The notes beneath the pieces are model-generated. The model did not search any database. It saw only the letters and a list, made by a program, of their open reading frames with translations, and had not been told where the DNA came from. Below are positions 1 to 9,587 of a stretch of 63,610 nt of DNA, piece after piece. Made by a program: the position numbers and the translations under genes. The DNA comes from Thiofilum flexile DSM 14609 (lineage in GTDB: Bacteria; Pseudomonadota; Gammaproteobacteria; Thiotrichales; Thiotrichaceae), in NCBI RefSeq assembly GCF_000380185.1, contig NZ_KB904791.1, forward strand, positions 127,254-190,863, written 5' to 3'. Every line of letters begins with the position of its first letter. Within the stretch, counting starts at the first letter, position 1.

Positions 1-370
1 CGCTGAGCAGGCCGCTTACAAGTATGGCTCTAAAGGTTACGAATCCCCATGCGGGGTTATGACAGTGCTCAAGGCTCAGGCCGCAAAGGAGACGCAACGA
101 GTTACGAATCCCCATGCGGGGTTATGACATTCAGTTATCAAAGTTCACATCGTTATCAAATCATGTTACGAATCCCCATGCGGGGTTATGACACGCTAAA
201 TAGCTCAGGATCGGGAGTCTCAAGGCGTGTTACGAATCCCCATGCGGGGTTATGACCAAATACGCAGCTCAGGCACATATGCCATGCCGCGCGTTACGAA
301 TCCCCTTGCGGGGTTATGACGAGATGGATGCCAGCGGCGGCGCTTACGAATCCCCATGCGGGGTTATGGC
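1..370 (+). CRISPR. CRISPR array, 28-nt repeat, trailer end
   Basis: Six repeats start at 36, 101, 165, 229, 293 and 343. Each is 28 nt, begins GTTACGAATCCCC and ends GCGGGGTTATGAC, with a CCCC/GGGG stem around ATGC. Full spacers are 36-37 nt. The repeat at 293 has one substitution (ccccTtgcgggg). The one at 343 starts with C, ends GGC and follows a spacer of only 22 nt. Degeneration at this side suggests it is the trailer end, so the leader and older array body lie left of the window. The repeat is unrelated to the type I-C repeat at the right edge, so this array must belong to another CRISPR system or be orphaned. The cas type cannot be told from here. Confidence 0.95.
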
Positions 371-952
371 ACTAAAAACCGCACTCTAACCCTCCATGCC
401 CCTTCAAAGTGAAGAAAAAACTAGCTGATTCTCATATAGAGTGATTATCAATTCTCAGAATTCAGGTATACTGATCATAAATACAAATGGACGTATCAAT
501 ATACAAAATAGGACTCGTCTCTAAACATTAAAAACAACTATGCTAATAAAGGCCGCAATAATATGAGAGAAAATACCTCGTTTAACACAAACCATACTAT
601 TTTAAATACCTATTATGTAATAGTTTCTCTCTATAACTAAAATAGCTTTTACCCTACTATCAATTTAGATCAACACCTTAAGTTAAAGATAATATCCTTT
701 TAAAACAAAACACTAATATTATGGCATTGAACCTATTGAGAGAGCCATCACTACTCATACTGGAGTGCCCCGATTGATAACCATCTTATCTTTCAGGCCG
801 GGCTTGTATTTTGCTCAAAAATACTGCATTTATAAAAGTATAGCCACAATGATAACTGTTAGAACACTTGGTTATTTCTTGTGGTTTATTCGCCTAGATG
901 AAAACCAAACACCCTTACTCCATAGCAATATTTAAAAAAAGGATCGTAACCT
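371..952. other. AT-rich intergenic region after the array
   Basis: A 582-bp stretch between the degenerate end of the CRISPR array and the first gene. I see no convincing ORF, RNA gene or terminator. It is clearly more AT-rich than the neighbouring genes. It would be the leader only if the array ran the other way, which the degenerate repeat at 343-370 argues against. Confidence 0.5.
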
Positions 953-1282
953 ATGCCCATGCAACCATTAACTATTGCCGACCTGTTTGAGCCTAAATCC
1001 AATCAATGGAATTTGCGCGGCGATGCCTACCTATGGGATGAACTACAAGCCTATTTTTCAGGCGTCCCCTTACCCGACAATAGTCAGGAATTGACGGAAC
1101 TGGTGATCGAAGCTTTTGAAGTCTTAACCAGTCGCCCCCTAACCGACGATAAAACTTTTTTTATCGATAAATTAGCCAAAGGTGAAATGATTAGCGGATG
1201 TGTATCGCCCCCCTTCTGGCGTGAGCGAGCCTTACCCCTATTACAATTACGTTATGAGTATGCTTATACGTTTGAACGCTAA
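953..1282 (+). CDS. hypothetical protein, 109 aa
   Basis: An ATG at 953 is preceded by AGGA at 940-943. A second ATG two codons later is possible. The product is a small soluble acidic protein with no signal peptide or membrane segment. It is rich in Leu, Trp and Phe and has a central stretch around residues 45-75 that looks helical. I do not recognise a family. It stands alone, with the YqaA-like membrane protein gene starting 55 bp downstream on the same strand, and could share its transcript. Confidence 0.6.
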   Translation: MPMQPLTIADLFEPKSNQWNLRGDAYLWDELQAYFSGVPLPDNSQELTELVIEAFEVLTSRPLTDDKTFFIDKLAKGEMISGCVSPPFWRERALPLLQLRYEYAYTFER

Positions 1283-1337
1283 ATAAACCACCGCAGTAGC
1301 GTTATACTAAGTTTGCTTAAACTCATACGAAATCATC

Positions 1338-1766
1338 ATGGCTTACTGGCTATTATTCTGGAGTGCCTTACTCGCGGCTACTCTCGTCCCTGCTCAATCC
1401 GAGGCATTACTTGCCGGACTCATTATAAATACCCCGGAGGCAGTAATGCTCCTAGTGATCACCGCCACTCTTGGCAACACCCTAGGATCGACGCTCAATT
1501 GGGGCTTAGGCTATTACGCCATGCACCTGCAAGAGCATAAATGGTTCCCGTTTAAACCTCCGACCATTGCTAAAGCACAGGCTTTTTTTCAACGCTATGG
1601 TGCGGGGATTTTATTATTCAGTTGGCTACCTATTATAGGCGACCCCTTAACCTTAGTCGCGGGCTTAATGCGTATGCCCTTTTGGCAATTTATTATGTTG
1701 GTACTCATAGCAAAAAGCTCACGCTATATAGTACTAGCTTGGTTGGTATTAAAGGGCTTGGAATAA
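1338..1766 (+). CDS. YqaA-like small membrane protein (SNARE-assoc/DedA-type)
   Basis: The 142-aa protein has several hydrophobic segments. A region around residues 45-60 (GNTLGSTLNWGLGYY) and a GAGILLFSWLPIIGDPL segment near residues 87-103 resemble the E. coli YqaA branch of the VTT/DedA superfamily. The length agrees with that branch, which is shorter than classical DedA proteins. Such proteins sit in the inner membrane. DedA relatives are linked to lipid-carrier scrambling, but no exact function is known for YqaA. The ATG at 1338 follows shortly after the previous gene. Confidence 0.75.
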   Translation: MAYWLLFWSALLAATLVPAQSEALLAGLIINTPEAVMLLVITATLGNTLGSTLNWGLGYYAMHLQEHKWFPFKPPTIAKAQAFFQRYGAGILLFSWLPIIGDPLTLVAGLMRMPFWQFIMLVLIAKSSRYIVLAWLVLKGLE

Positions 1767-1854
1767 AACTGAAAAAACAAGGTTTAGGGTAAATTAGCTT
1801 ATTTTTTAGTATGCTATCCCTCAATTAGAATAAAAATAAGTGGAGGGTGATGCC

Positions 1855-4800
1855 ATGACAGCTAAACTACCGCGTGCGCTGCTGGACGATAAATATACCA
1901 CGCTTAAAGGTCGTGCCTATATGAGTGGCACACAAGCTCTAGTGCGCTTACTCTTACTCCAAAAGGTACGCGATCACTTAGCGGGTCTTAATACCGCAGG
2001 CTTCGTTTCGGGCTATCGCGGTTCGCCCTTAGCCAGCATTGATCAGCAACTATGGCACGCACAATCCCACCTCTCCTCCCATAATATTGTCTTCCAGCCA
2101 GGCCTCAATGAGGATTTAGCGGCTACGGCCGTCTGGGGGTCGCAACAATTAAACCTCTACCCTCAGGCTAACTATCAAGGAGTCTTTGCACTCTGGTATG
2201 GCAAAGGCCCTGGCGCTGACCGTTCAACCGATGCCATTAAACACGCCAACGCTGCCGGAACCTCACCATACGGTGGAGTACTGATGGTGGTGGGTGATGA
2301 TCATGCCGCAAAATCGTCCTCCTTAGCCCATCAATCCGAGCACCTCTTAGCCGCCTGTGGTATCCCCGTTTTATATCCCTCTACTATACAAGAGATTATC
2401 GATTTTGGTCTGCACGGCTGGGCGATGAGCCGTTATTCTGGCCTCTGGGTGGGATTAAAATGTGTCACTCAAATCGTAGAAACCTCCTCCTCTATTGAAA
2501 TAGACCCTGAACGTATTCAGATCGTTTTGCCCGATGATTTTACCCTGCCACCGGAGGGCTTAAATATCCGTTGGCCTGATCCGCCTCTAGTGCAGGAAGC
2601 GCGGATGGTTAATTACAAATGGTATGCCGCCCTCGCTTATGTGCGGGCTAATCGTTTGAATCGTATTGTGATTGACTCCCCCCAAGCCCGTTTTGGCATT
2701 TTGACAGCGGGCAAAGCCTATCAAGATGTGCGCCAAGCCCTCAATGATTTAGGGCTTGATGTCGCCGCCTGTCGCCGCTTGGGCATTCGGATGATGAAAG
2801 TGGGCTGTGTCTGGCCTTTAGATGCACAGGATGCGCGGCATTTTGCCGAAGGGCTAGATGAGATTCTGGTAGTAGAAGAAAAACGTCAAGTATTGGAATA
2901 TGCCTTAAAAGAGGAGTTGTATAACTGGCGCGAAGATGTACGCCCCAATGTCTATGGCAAATTTGCCGCCCGCGATGGAGCCGGAGGAGAATGGTCTATT
3001 CCGCGCAGTGAATGGTTACTCCCTGCCACCGCCGAGCTATCCCCAGCGATAGTTGCCAAAGCCATCGCACGACGTTTACTGACGATGGTATTACCAGAGG
3101 ATATTCGTGCTCATGTTTTAGAACGCATTCATATTATTGAGCAAAAAGAGCGTGAAACCGCCCGCCCCCGTGTCACGACGGAACGCAAACCGTGGTTTTG
3201 TTCAGGCTGCCCGCATAATACCTCCACACGGGTTCCTGAAGGGTCGCGCGCACTGGCGGGTATTGGCTGTCATTATATGGTCAATTGGATGGATAGGAGT
3301 ACCGCGACCTTTAGTCAAATGGGCGGCGAAGGGGTGGCATGGTTAGGTCAAATGGCCTTTACTCAAGACCCGCATGTTTTTGCTAATCTCGGTGATGGCA
3401 CTTATTTTCATTCGGGGCTGTTGGCAATTCGCGCAGCGGTGGCAGCTAAAGCTAATATTACTTATAAAATTCTCTTTAATGATGCTGTAGCAATGACGGG
3501 CGGACAACCCTTAGACGGCATACTCACCGTGCCACTACTTGTCGCTCAGGTACAAGCCGAAGGTGTAGCTAAAACCGTTGTAGTGACCGATGACCCAAGT
3601 AAATATCAAGAGCCCAGCTATCGTTTACCGCCTGATATTAGCGTCTTTCATCGGGATGAATTAGACGCGGTACAAAAGCAATTACGCACCACCACCGGCA
3701 CCACTATCCTTATTTACGAACAAATGTGCGCTACCGAAAAACGCCGCCGGCGCAAACGGGGCACCCTACCGGAATCGACCCAACGGGTGATTATTAACCC
3801 AGCCGTCTGCGAGGGCTGTGGTGACTGCTCAACCCAATCCAATTGCTTATCCATTGAGCCGCTTACCACCCCATTGGGGACTAAACGCCACATCAATCAA
3901 TCGACCTGTAATCAGGATTTTTCTTGTGTGCAAGGGTTTTGCCCCAGCTTTGTTACCCTAGTAGGTGCTCAACTACGCAAACCAGAAGAGAATCAAGCTC
4001 CCAATATCACCCTAACCGAGTTACCGCCCCCACTGTTGCCTAGTTTGACCCATCCCTATCGGATTTTAATCACGGGAGTGGGGGGAACCGGCATTGTGAC
4101 CCTTGGTGCATTGCTGGGGATGGCGGCTCATCTCGAACATAAAGGGGTTACTGTATTAGATATGGCGGGTCTGGCACAAAAAGGCGGGGCGGTACTCTCC
4201 CATGTGCAAATCGCACAGGAACCGTCTCAACTCAATGCCAGTAAAATTGCGACGGGTGAGGCTAATCTCATCATCGGTTGTGATGCCATAGTATCGGCCT
4301 CAGCCGAAGCGCTCAGCCTGATTTTGCAAGGATTAACCCAAGGCGTTATTAATAGTAGTGCTACCCCTACCGCTGAATTTATTACCAATCAGCGCTGGGC
4401 TTTTCCGGGTGCTTCGATTACCCAAGATCTCCAAACCAGTATGGGCGCTGGCGTAGCTGAATTCTTAAATGCCAATGAGTTAGCCCTGAAACTCTTGGGC
4501 GATACCTTATTTGCGAATACGATGCTACTAGGTTATGCGTGGCAAAAGGGTTGGATTCCCTTAAAACGCGACAGCATTATACAAGCGTTGGCTTTGAATG
4601 CGGTTCAAGCCGACAAAAATGAGCAAGCCTTCGCATGGGGATGCTATTTCGCCCATTATGGCAATGCTCATGAATACTTAAATAGTTCACCCGCACAACC
4701 GACTGAAGAACTAGATCTAGCCGCTTTAATCCACTTACATCAGAACTGGCTCACCCATTATCAAAATAAGGCTTATGCCGAACGTTATGCAACCCTACTC

Positions 4801-5331
4801 CAGCCCTTACAATTAGCAGAGCAGCGCTTAGGCTTAGATAGCACCCTGCCCTTAACACGAACCGCCGCTAAAAACCTAGCGCATTTTATGGCCTATAAGG
4901 ATGAGTACGAAGTCGCTAGGCTTTATAGCGGTGCTGAATTTAAAGCACAACTTTCGCAAACCTTTGCGGGTGAATTAGGTAAGGATTATCAGCTAAAACT
5001 CCACTTAGCCCCGCCCTTTTTCACGAAAAAAGACCAAGAGGGCAAGCCACTGAAACAAACTTATGGTGCTTGGTTGTATAGACTATTTCCACTTTTAGCT
5101 CGGCTTAAAATACTCCGAGGTACGCCCTTGGATATATTCGGCTACACACAAGAACGGAGGCAAGAACGGGCTTTAATTCAGGAGTATAGCCAAGTAATCC
5201 AACAAGCAGCACAGACCTTAACTGCAGATACTTATCCTAAGCTATTAGAGCAACTCCGCGCTTATGATCACATTCGCGGTTATGGTCATGTAAAAACCGC
5301 CGCTATTCAACGCCTGCGCGGCAATAAGTAG
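1855..5331 (+). CDS. indolepyruvate ferredoxin oxidoreductase (fused IorA-IorB type)
   Basis: The start is taken as the ATG at 1855 because GGAGG at 1841-1845 lies 9 nt before it; an in-frame GTG at 1840 overlaps the RBS itself. The protein of 1158 aa has the order of fused 2-oxoacid oxidoreductases: an N-terminal pyrimidine-binding and transketolase-like part (SGYRGSPL, then GKGPGADRSTDA), a thiamine diphosphate part with WFCSGCPHNTSTR and NLGDGTYFHSG, a 4Fe-4S segment with CEGCGDCSTQSNC, and a C-terminal gamma part starting TGVGGTGIVTLGALLG. The family decarboxylates aryl or branched 2-oxoacids to acyl-CoA using ferredoxin, in aromatic or branched amino acid degradation. It is followed by palindromic repeat copy A. 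Confidence 0.93.
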   Translation: MTAKLPRALLDDKYTTLKGRAYMSGTQALVRLLLLQKVRDHLAGLNTAGFVSGYRGSPLASIDQQLWHAQSHLSSHNIVFQPGLNEDLAATAVWGSQQLNLYPQANYQGVFALWYGKGPGADRSTDAIKHANAAGTSPYGGVLMVVGDDHAAKSSSLAHQSEHLLAACGIPVLYPSTIQEIIDFGLHGWAMSRYSGLWVGLKCVTQIVETSSSIEIDPERIQIVLPDDFTLPPEGLNIRWPDPPLVQEARMVNYKWYAALAYVRANRLNRIVIDSPQARFGILTAGKAYQDVRQALNDLGLDVAACRRLGIRMMKVGCVWPLDAQDARHFAEGLDEILVVEEKRQVLEYALKEELYNWREDVRPNVYGKFAARDGAGGEWSIPRSEWLLPATAELSPAIVAKAIARRLLTMVLPEDIRAHVLERIHIIEQKERETARPRVTTERKPWFCSGCPHNTSTRVPEGSRALAGIGCHYMVNWMDRSTATFSQMGGEGVAWLGQMAFTQDPHVFANLGDGTYFHSGLLAIRAAVAAKANITYKILFNDAVAMTGGQPLDGILTVPLLVAQVQAEGVAKTVVVTDDPSKYQEPSYRLPPDISVFHRDELDAVQKQLRTTTGTTILIYEQMCATEKRRRRKRGTLPESTQRVIINPAVCEGCGDCSTQSNCLSIEPLTTPLGTKRHINQSTCNQDFSCVQGFCPSFVTLVGAQLRKPEENQAPNITLTELPPPLLPSLTHPYRILITGVGGTGIVTLGALLGMAAHLEHKGVTVLDMAGLAQKGGAVLSHVQIAQEPSQLNASKIATGEANLIIGCDAIVSASAEALSLILQGLTQGVINSSATPTAEFITNQRWAFPGASITQDLQTSMGAGVAEFLNANELALKLLGDTLFANTMLLGYAWQKGWIPLKRDSIIQALALNAVQADKNEQAFAWGCYFAHYGNAHEYLNSSPAQPTEELDLAALIHLHQNWLTHYQNKAYAERYATLLQPLQLAEQRLGLDSTLPLTRTAAKNLAHFMAYKDEYEVARLYSGAEFKAQLSQTFAGELGKDYQLKLHLAPPFFTKKDQEGKPLKQTYGAWLYRLFPLLARLKILRGTPLDIFGYTQERRQERALIQEYSQVIQQAAQTLTADTYPKLLEQLRAYDHIRGYGHVKTAAIQRLRGNK

Positions 5332-5334
5332 GTT

Positions 5335-5438
5335 AAAGTAGTCCGGTATTTCTGGAGCAGCCGCTGTGAATACCTCCCTGTACGCTACAAGGCGGCATCC
5401 TTGCCGCCAAGACTGTTCCAGAAATACCGGACTACTTT
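5335..5438 (+). repeat. palindromic intergenic repeat, copy A
   Basis: A 104-bp element with near-perfect outer arms (GTAGTCCGGTATTTCTGG... paired with CCAGAAATACCGGACTAC). The inner hairpins are CTGTACGCTACAAG-like and GGCGGCATCCTTGCCGCC. It shares its core with copies B to F and its right tail TTTGGCTCAAGTACTTA with copies D and F. It lies between two plus-strand genes. Confidence 0.9.
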
Positions 5439-5606
5439 GGCTCAAGTACTTAACTATCACTAATTAATCCAATCTGCTATAGAGGCTTTTTATCAAGGTG
5501 CTATGCTTTCACTAGCTATCCGTTTACTTTTGCTCTAGTTTTTGCATGATATTTACTCAATTTTTATCTACACTAAACTCTTAACGACGGCTATTAGAGT
5601 GAAATA

Positions 5607-7097
5607 ATGTATTTAAAACATTCATTAACCCTGCTTGCAGCTATATTATCTAGTTCAATAACCTGTACTTACGCCGAGACATTACCTGAAACCTATTCGC
5701 TTGATTTTGATCCTAATCATTACAAAATCAAAACCTTTAAGGTTCAGGGTCAATCCATTCAGGTGCGTGCCTTTGAGCATATTGTTTATGTAACACAGCC
5801 TGTTGATGTTCAATATCAACATATGCATGTGTATGTACCAGAGGCGTACTTTACGGGTAAAACCATAGGGTCATATAACATCACTACAGCGCCGATTTTT
5901 TTCCCTAATCGGGTAGGTGGCTATATGCCCGGCGAGGCGGATACGCCCAAGGTTGAGCGCGAGGGTAATGCTACCCTGCTGGCTTTGAGCAAGGGCTATG
6001 TGGTTGCAGCACCTGCCGCACGCGGACGCACCAATCAAGATGCCGAGGGTGGTTATATTGGTAAAGCCCCTGCCGCCATTGTTGACCTCAAAGCCGCCGT
6101 GCGCTATTTACGCTATAATGACAAAGCCATGCCCGGTGATGCTGAGAAAATTATTGCCAATGGCACAAGTGCGGGGGGCGCTTTAGCCACTCTATTAGGT
6201 GCTACGGGAAATAATTCCGACTATGTGCCCTACCTCACTGCACTGGGGGCGGCAAATGTCCGAGATGATATTTTTGCAGTATCAGCCTATTGTCCGATCA
6301 CGAACTTAGATCAAGCCGATGCGGCGTATGAGTGGCAATTTAATGGCTTGCATGATTATAAAAAGCTAGTCATTGCTAAAGGCACAGACTATCAAATCAA
6401 GCGCAAACTCGTGGCAGGCACCTTAACCCCGGAGCAAATCAAAGTTTCAGAGCGGCTCAAACCTATTTTTACCGCCTATCTCAATAGCCTCCATTTAAAA
6501 GATGCTAATGGGCAAACGTTAAGTTTAGATGAGCAAGGCAATGGCTCCTTTAAAGACAGTATTAAAACCTATGTTATGCGTTCGGCTCAGCAGGCTATAG
6601 ATCAGGGAAAAAACTTATCAACCCTAAAATGGCTGACTATTAATAATAAAAAAGTCATGGATCTCGATTTTAACCACTATCTTGCTTATATGGGACGCAT
6701 GAAAACTCCACCTGCTTTTGATGGCTTAGATTTAAGTAGCGGAGAAAATGAGTTATTTGGTACGGATGCTATTAATGCCCAGCACTTTACTGCCTTTGGC
6801 AAAGATCATTCTACGGTAGAAAGTAGTTTAGCTGATCCTTTGCTAGTCAAAATGATGAACCCGCTTTATTATCTGGGCATACCCGATACTAAAACAGCAC
6901 ACTATTGGCGCATTCGCCACGGCACTCTAGATAAAGACACGTCGTTAGCTATTCCCGTGATCTTAGCCACTTTGTTACAAAACAAAGGTTATCAGGTCGA
7001 TTTTGCCTTGCCTTGGGAGCGTCCGCATAGTGGAGATTACGATCTAGAGGAACTGTTTAGCTGGGTAGAGCACATTAGCCAAGGAGCGACACCATGA
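5607..7097 (+). CDS. secreted alpha/beta hydrolase, subtype B tannase-like
   Basis: The 496-aa protein has a signal peptide (residues 1-23, ending CTYA before ETLP). The nucleophile motif is GTSAGGA near residue 190. The long insertion after the nucleophile, the closing PWERPHSGDYDLEELF stretch with the catalytic His, and the length fit the 'subtype B tannase' annotation family of periplasmic or secreted esterases. The substrate cannot be read from sequence; tannin, feruloyl or other aromatic esters are the family examples. It overlaps the next gene by 4 bp (ATGA), so the two are translationally coupled, which may link ester breakdown to phosphorylation of a product. Confidence 0.8.
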   Translation: MYLKHSLTLLAAILSSSITCTYAETLPETYSLDFDPNHYKIKTFKVQGQSIQVRAFEHIVYVTQPVDVQYQHMHVYVPEAYFTGKTIGSYNITTAPIFFPNRVGGYMPGEADTPKVEREGNATLLALSKGYVVAAPAARGRTNQDAEGGYIGKAPAAIVDLKAAVRYLRYNDKAMPGDAEKIIANGTSAGGALATLLGATGNNSDYVPYLTALGAANVRDDIFAVSAYCPITNLDQADAAYEWQFNGLHDYKKLVIAKGTDYQIKRKLVAGTLTPEQIKVSERLKPIFTAYLNSLHLKDANGQTLSLDEQGNGSFKDSIKTYVMRSAQQAIDQGKNLSTLKWLTINNKKVMDLDFNHYLAYMGRMKTPPAFDGLDLSSGENELFGTDAINAQHFTAFGKDHSTVESSLADPLLVKMMNPLYYLGIPDTKTAHYWRIRHGTLDKDTSLAIPVILATLLQNKGYQVDFALPWERPHSGDYDLEELFSWVEHISQGATP

Positions 7098-7726
7098 CAG
7101 CGTCCGTTTTATCCTGCACTGAATTACTGACTCTAATTCGCCAACGTGATACTAAACAACGACAACTCATTGCACTTGCAGCGCCCCCCGCTGCGGGTAA
7201 AAGTACACTGGCACATCAATTGGTAATGGCGTTGAATCAGGGGCAAAATGAATGTGCTAAGGTAATTCCTATGGATGGGTTTCATTTAGATAATCGTATT
7301 TTAACCGAGCGTGGTTTACTGACACGCAAAGGCTCACCTGAAACGTTTGATGCGTTGGGTTTTATCCATTTAATTAAACGCTTAAAAACTGAAAAAGAAG
7401 TGATTATTCCCGTCTTTGATCGGGAACGTGATTTAGCATTAGCAGGGGCGGAAGTTGTACAAGAGCAGCATAAGATACTCATAGTCGAGGGTAATTACTT
7501 ATTATTACAGCGCGAGCCTTGGCAACAACTCCATGCTTTATGGGATTTAAGTGTTTGGATTGAGGCTGAGACTGCCCTATTGGAACGGCGTTTAATAGAG
7601 CGTTGGCTTGGCTATGGGCTGAGTGAGGAAACCGCGAAAAGTAAAGCATTACTCAATGACTTACCTAATGCGTATACGATTATTAACGAATCAAGGCCAG
7701 CCGATTATATACTAAAGGATTTTTAA
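7094..7726 (+). CDS. P-loop nucleoside/sugar kinase (YggC/FrcK-like)
   Basis: The 210-aa protein has a Walker A motif APPAAGKSTLAHQL near residue 30, then PMDGFHLDN and FDRERDLA. These are characteristic of the uridine kinase/pantothenate kinase-like family that includes E. coli YggC and the putative fructose-import kinase FrcK. The likely reaction is ATP-dependent phosphorylation of a small molecule in the cytoplasm. The start overlaps the stop of the tannase-like gene by 4 bp. Confidence 0.8.
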   Translation: MTASVLSCTELLTLIRQRDTKQRQLIALAAPPAAGKSTLAHQLVMALNQGQNECAKVIPMDGFHLDNRILTERGLLTRKGSPETFDALGFIHLIKRLKTEKEVIIPVFDRERDLALAGAEVVQEQHKILIVEGNYLLLQREPWQQLHALWDLSVWIEAETALLERRLIERWLGYGLSEETAKSKALLNDLPNAYTIINESRPADYILKDF

Positions 7727-7763
7727 AAGCGCTTTAAGCTTATACTCAAAGCGCTTATTAGGG

Positions 7764-8477
7764 CTAAGCCATATTCTGTGCAGCAAAATCCCAATTGATT
7801 AGTTTATCTAAAACAGCCGTGACATAATCCGCACGCTTATTTTGATAATCCAGATAATAGGCATGTTCCCAAACATCGATGGTTAATAAGGGTTTTAAGC
7901 CATCGGTTAAAGGGGTATTGGCATTGCCCGTTTTGACCACTTTAAGTTTATCACCGTCTTTTACTAACCATGCCCAACCACTACCAAATTGACTAGTAGC
8001 CGCCTTTTGTAGCTCGGCTTTGGCGGCATCCACACTGCCAAAAGACTCTTCTAATTTCGCTTTTAAAGCTGCTGGCGGTTCACCACCGCCATTAGGCTTT
8101 AAGCTATTCCAATAAAAAGTATGATTCCACACTTGTGCCGCATTATTAAAAATGGCGGTATTATCCTCTTTGCCCACGGTCTCAGTAATGATTTTCTCTA
8201 AAGTTAGATCAGCAAAGGGTGTACCTGGAATGAGTTTATTTAAGTTATCGACATAGGCTTTATGATGTTTGCCATAATGGAAGCCCATGGTATTCGCCGA
8301 AATCACTGGCTCTAGCGCATTATCCGCATAAGGTAAGGTGGGCAGTGTAATAGGCGTCGACTCAGCACGTGCCATTTTCGCCCACGACCCTAAAGTAGAA
8401 CCTGCGATTAAACCCGCGCCTAGCATTAAAAACTTACGCCGACTCATTATCGTATTCGGTACAGACAGGGTAGCCAT
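7764..8477 (-). CDS. sodB: superoxide dismutase, Fe-type, Tat-exported
   Basis: The ATG at 8477 is preceded by AAAGGAG. Residues 10-38 form a twin-arginine signal ([13 protein letters not shown]... ending ARAES). The mature part has all metal ligands: the His in [11 protein letters not shown], the His in [11 protein letters not shown], and the Asp and His in [13 protein letters not shown]. Gln/Gly patterning (GSGWAWLV) is typical of Fe/Mn SOD. It dismutates superoxide, here probably in the periplasm or envelope, whereas most SodB proteins are cytoplasmic. It is the last gene of a minus-strand run that starts upstream of dapA. Confidence 0.92.
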   Translation of the reverse strand: MATLSVPNTIMSRRKFLMLGAGLIAGSTLGSWAKMARAESTPITLPTLPYADNALEPVISANTMGFHYGKHHKAYVDNLNKLIPGTPFADLTLEKIITETVGKEDNTAIFNNAAQVWNHTFYWNSLKPNGGGEPPAALKAKLEESFGSVDAAKAELQKAATSQFGSGWAWLVKDGDKLKVVKTGNANTPLTDGLKPLLTIDVWEHAYYLDYQNKRADYVTAVLDKLINWDFAAQNMA

Positions 8478-8641
8478 AATAAAACTCCTTTTTTAGTTCA
8501 TGAGGCCAACTAAGGTGACCTATGCAATAGGTGTGCATCCACAATACCCTATCACCTCTTTAGTTTATCCCATCAAAACCACTTGTGCTTATTACAGTAA
8601 TAAGACTAGGTTTAAAAGCCAGCCTGTTCTCACACCGCTCC

Positions 8642-9439
8642 CTAATACTCGCCGCGTTGAAGTTTGTGAATAGGTAAGGTGGCTTGATTACGCAAGGCAT
8701 GAGCCACAACAGTACTCAGTAATAATGCGCCACAGACCAAAGCAAATAGGCTGACAGTTATGCTCACCTGCCATTGATGTACTGTTATGGCAATAAAACC
8801 CCAAACTGCCACTAATGAGGCCTCACGCATATTGCGATACTGTGTCCACAATAAATAAGCACTCGTGATGGCAGCTAAAGCCAAGATGGCCCAAGTTTCG
8901 GCGCTAAATAGCGGCGGAGTGATAAAAGCGGTACTGAGTAATACGGCTATATTTAAGGGTAATGCTAAGGTAATCCAACCGATATAAATACAAATCGGCC
9001 ACCAGACCCAAAAGATAATTCTCACCGGCGCATCCCACAGCTCCAAGCGTAAACTCACAACCAATTGGAATAAAGCGCCCCACAGTCCTAAGATTAGCAA
9101 TGCCGATAAACCTATTTCATGATTAACCCAAGCGATAATCCATAGGGCATTCAATACATTACTCAATGCAAACCAGATAGAGGCCGGTTCTAAAGACTGC
9201 GCATCATCACCTTGTTGATGCGATTTCCATTGATAAGCTAGAAAGCCAATCAAGAGTAAATAAATGAGTCCCCAAATACTAAACGCATAACCTGCTGGCG
9301 TCAGTAGCGTGGTATAGCGAGCGCTAACCTCTGCCACATTTACGCCAAAACTGCCTGAACTCCCCGCGATATTAACCAAAATCATTAGGATAAAGGTGGC
9401 TATATTCAGCCACAATAAGTGAGTATTAGTAAGCTTCAT
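8642..9439 (-). CDS. TspO/MBR-related membrane protein
   Basis: The start is the ATG at 9439, with AGGA 7 nt upstream. The longer frame from 9475 has no RBS. The 265-aa protein has about eight hydrophobic helices and TspO-like features: GYAFSIWGLIYLLL near residue 50, ALWIIAWVNHEIGLS, and WWPICIYIGWITLAL. It is longer than classical 5-helix TspO (about 160 aa) and matches the extended 'tryptophan-rich sensory protein' relatives. Its ligand is unknown; relatives bind porphyrins and sterols. Confidence 0.75.
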   Translation of the reverse strand: MKLTNTHLLWLNIATFILMILVNIAGSSGSFGVNVAEVSARYTTLLTPAGYAFSIWGLIYLLLIGFLAYQWKSHQQGDDAQSLEPASIWFALSNVLNALWIIAWVNHEIGLSALLILGLWGALFQLVVSLRLELWDAPVRIIFWVWWPICIYIGWITLALPLNIAVLLSTAFITPPLFSAETWAILALAAITSAYLLWTQYRNMREASLVAVWGFIAITVHQWQVSITVSLFALVCGALLLSTVVAHALRNQATLPIHKLQRGEY

Positions 9440-9587
9440 AGCGATTCCTGTGTTGGGTAAATATGCTCTAAGCATAAGCTAATTTTTAGTGAATTATCGC
9501 TTATTATTGTGGTCACTCCATGAGCTAATAACAGCAAAGGAACACTAGGTTCCTTTGCTATCGATGTAGGGGATTAGACTCTACAAA

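Noticed and set aside
49-255. 68-aa ORF inside the left CRISPR array
   Set aside because: It is repeat translation (recurring MRGYD units) with no RBS.
371-952. AT-rich region as leader of the left array
   Set aside because: The adjacent repeat is the most degenerate and has a shortened spacer, which marks a trailer end.
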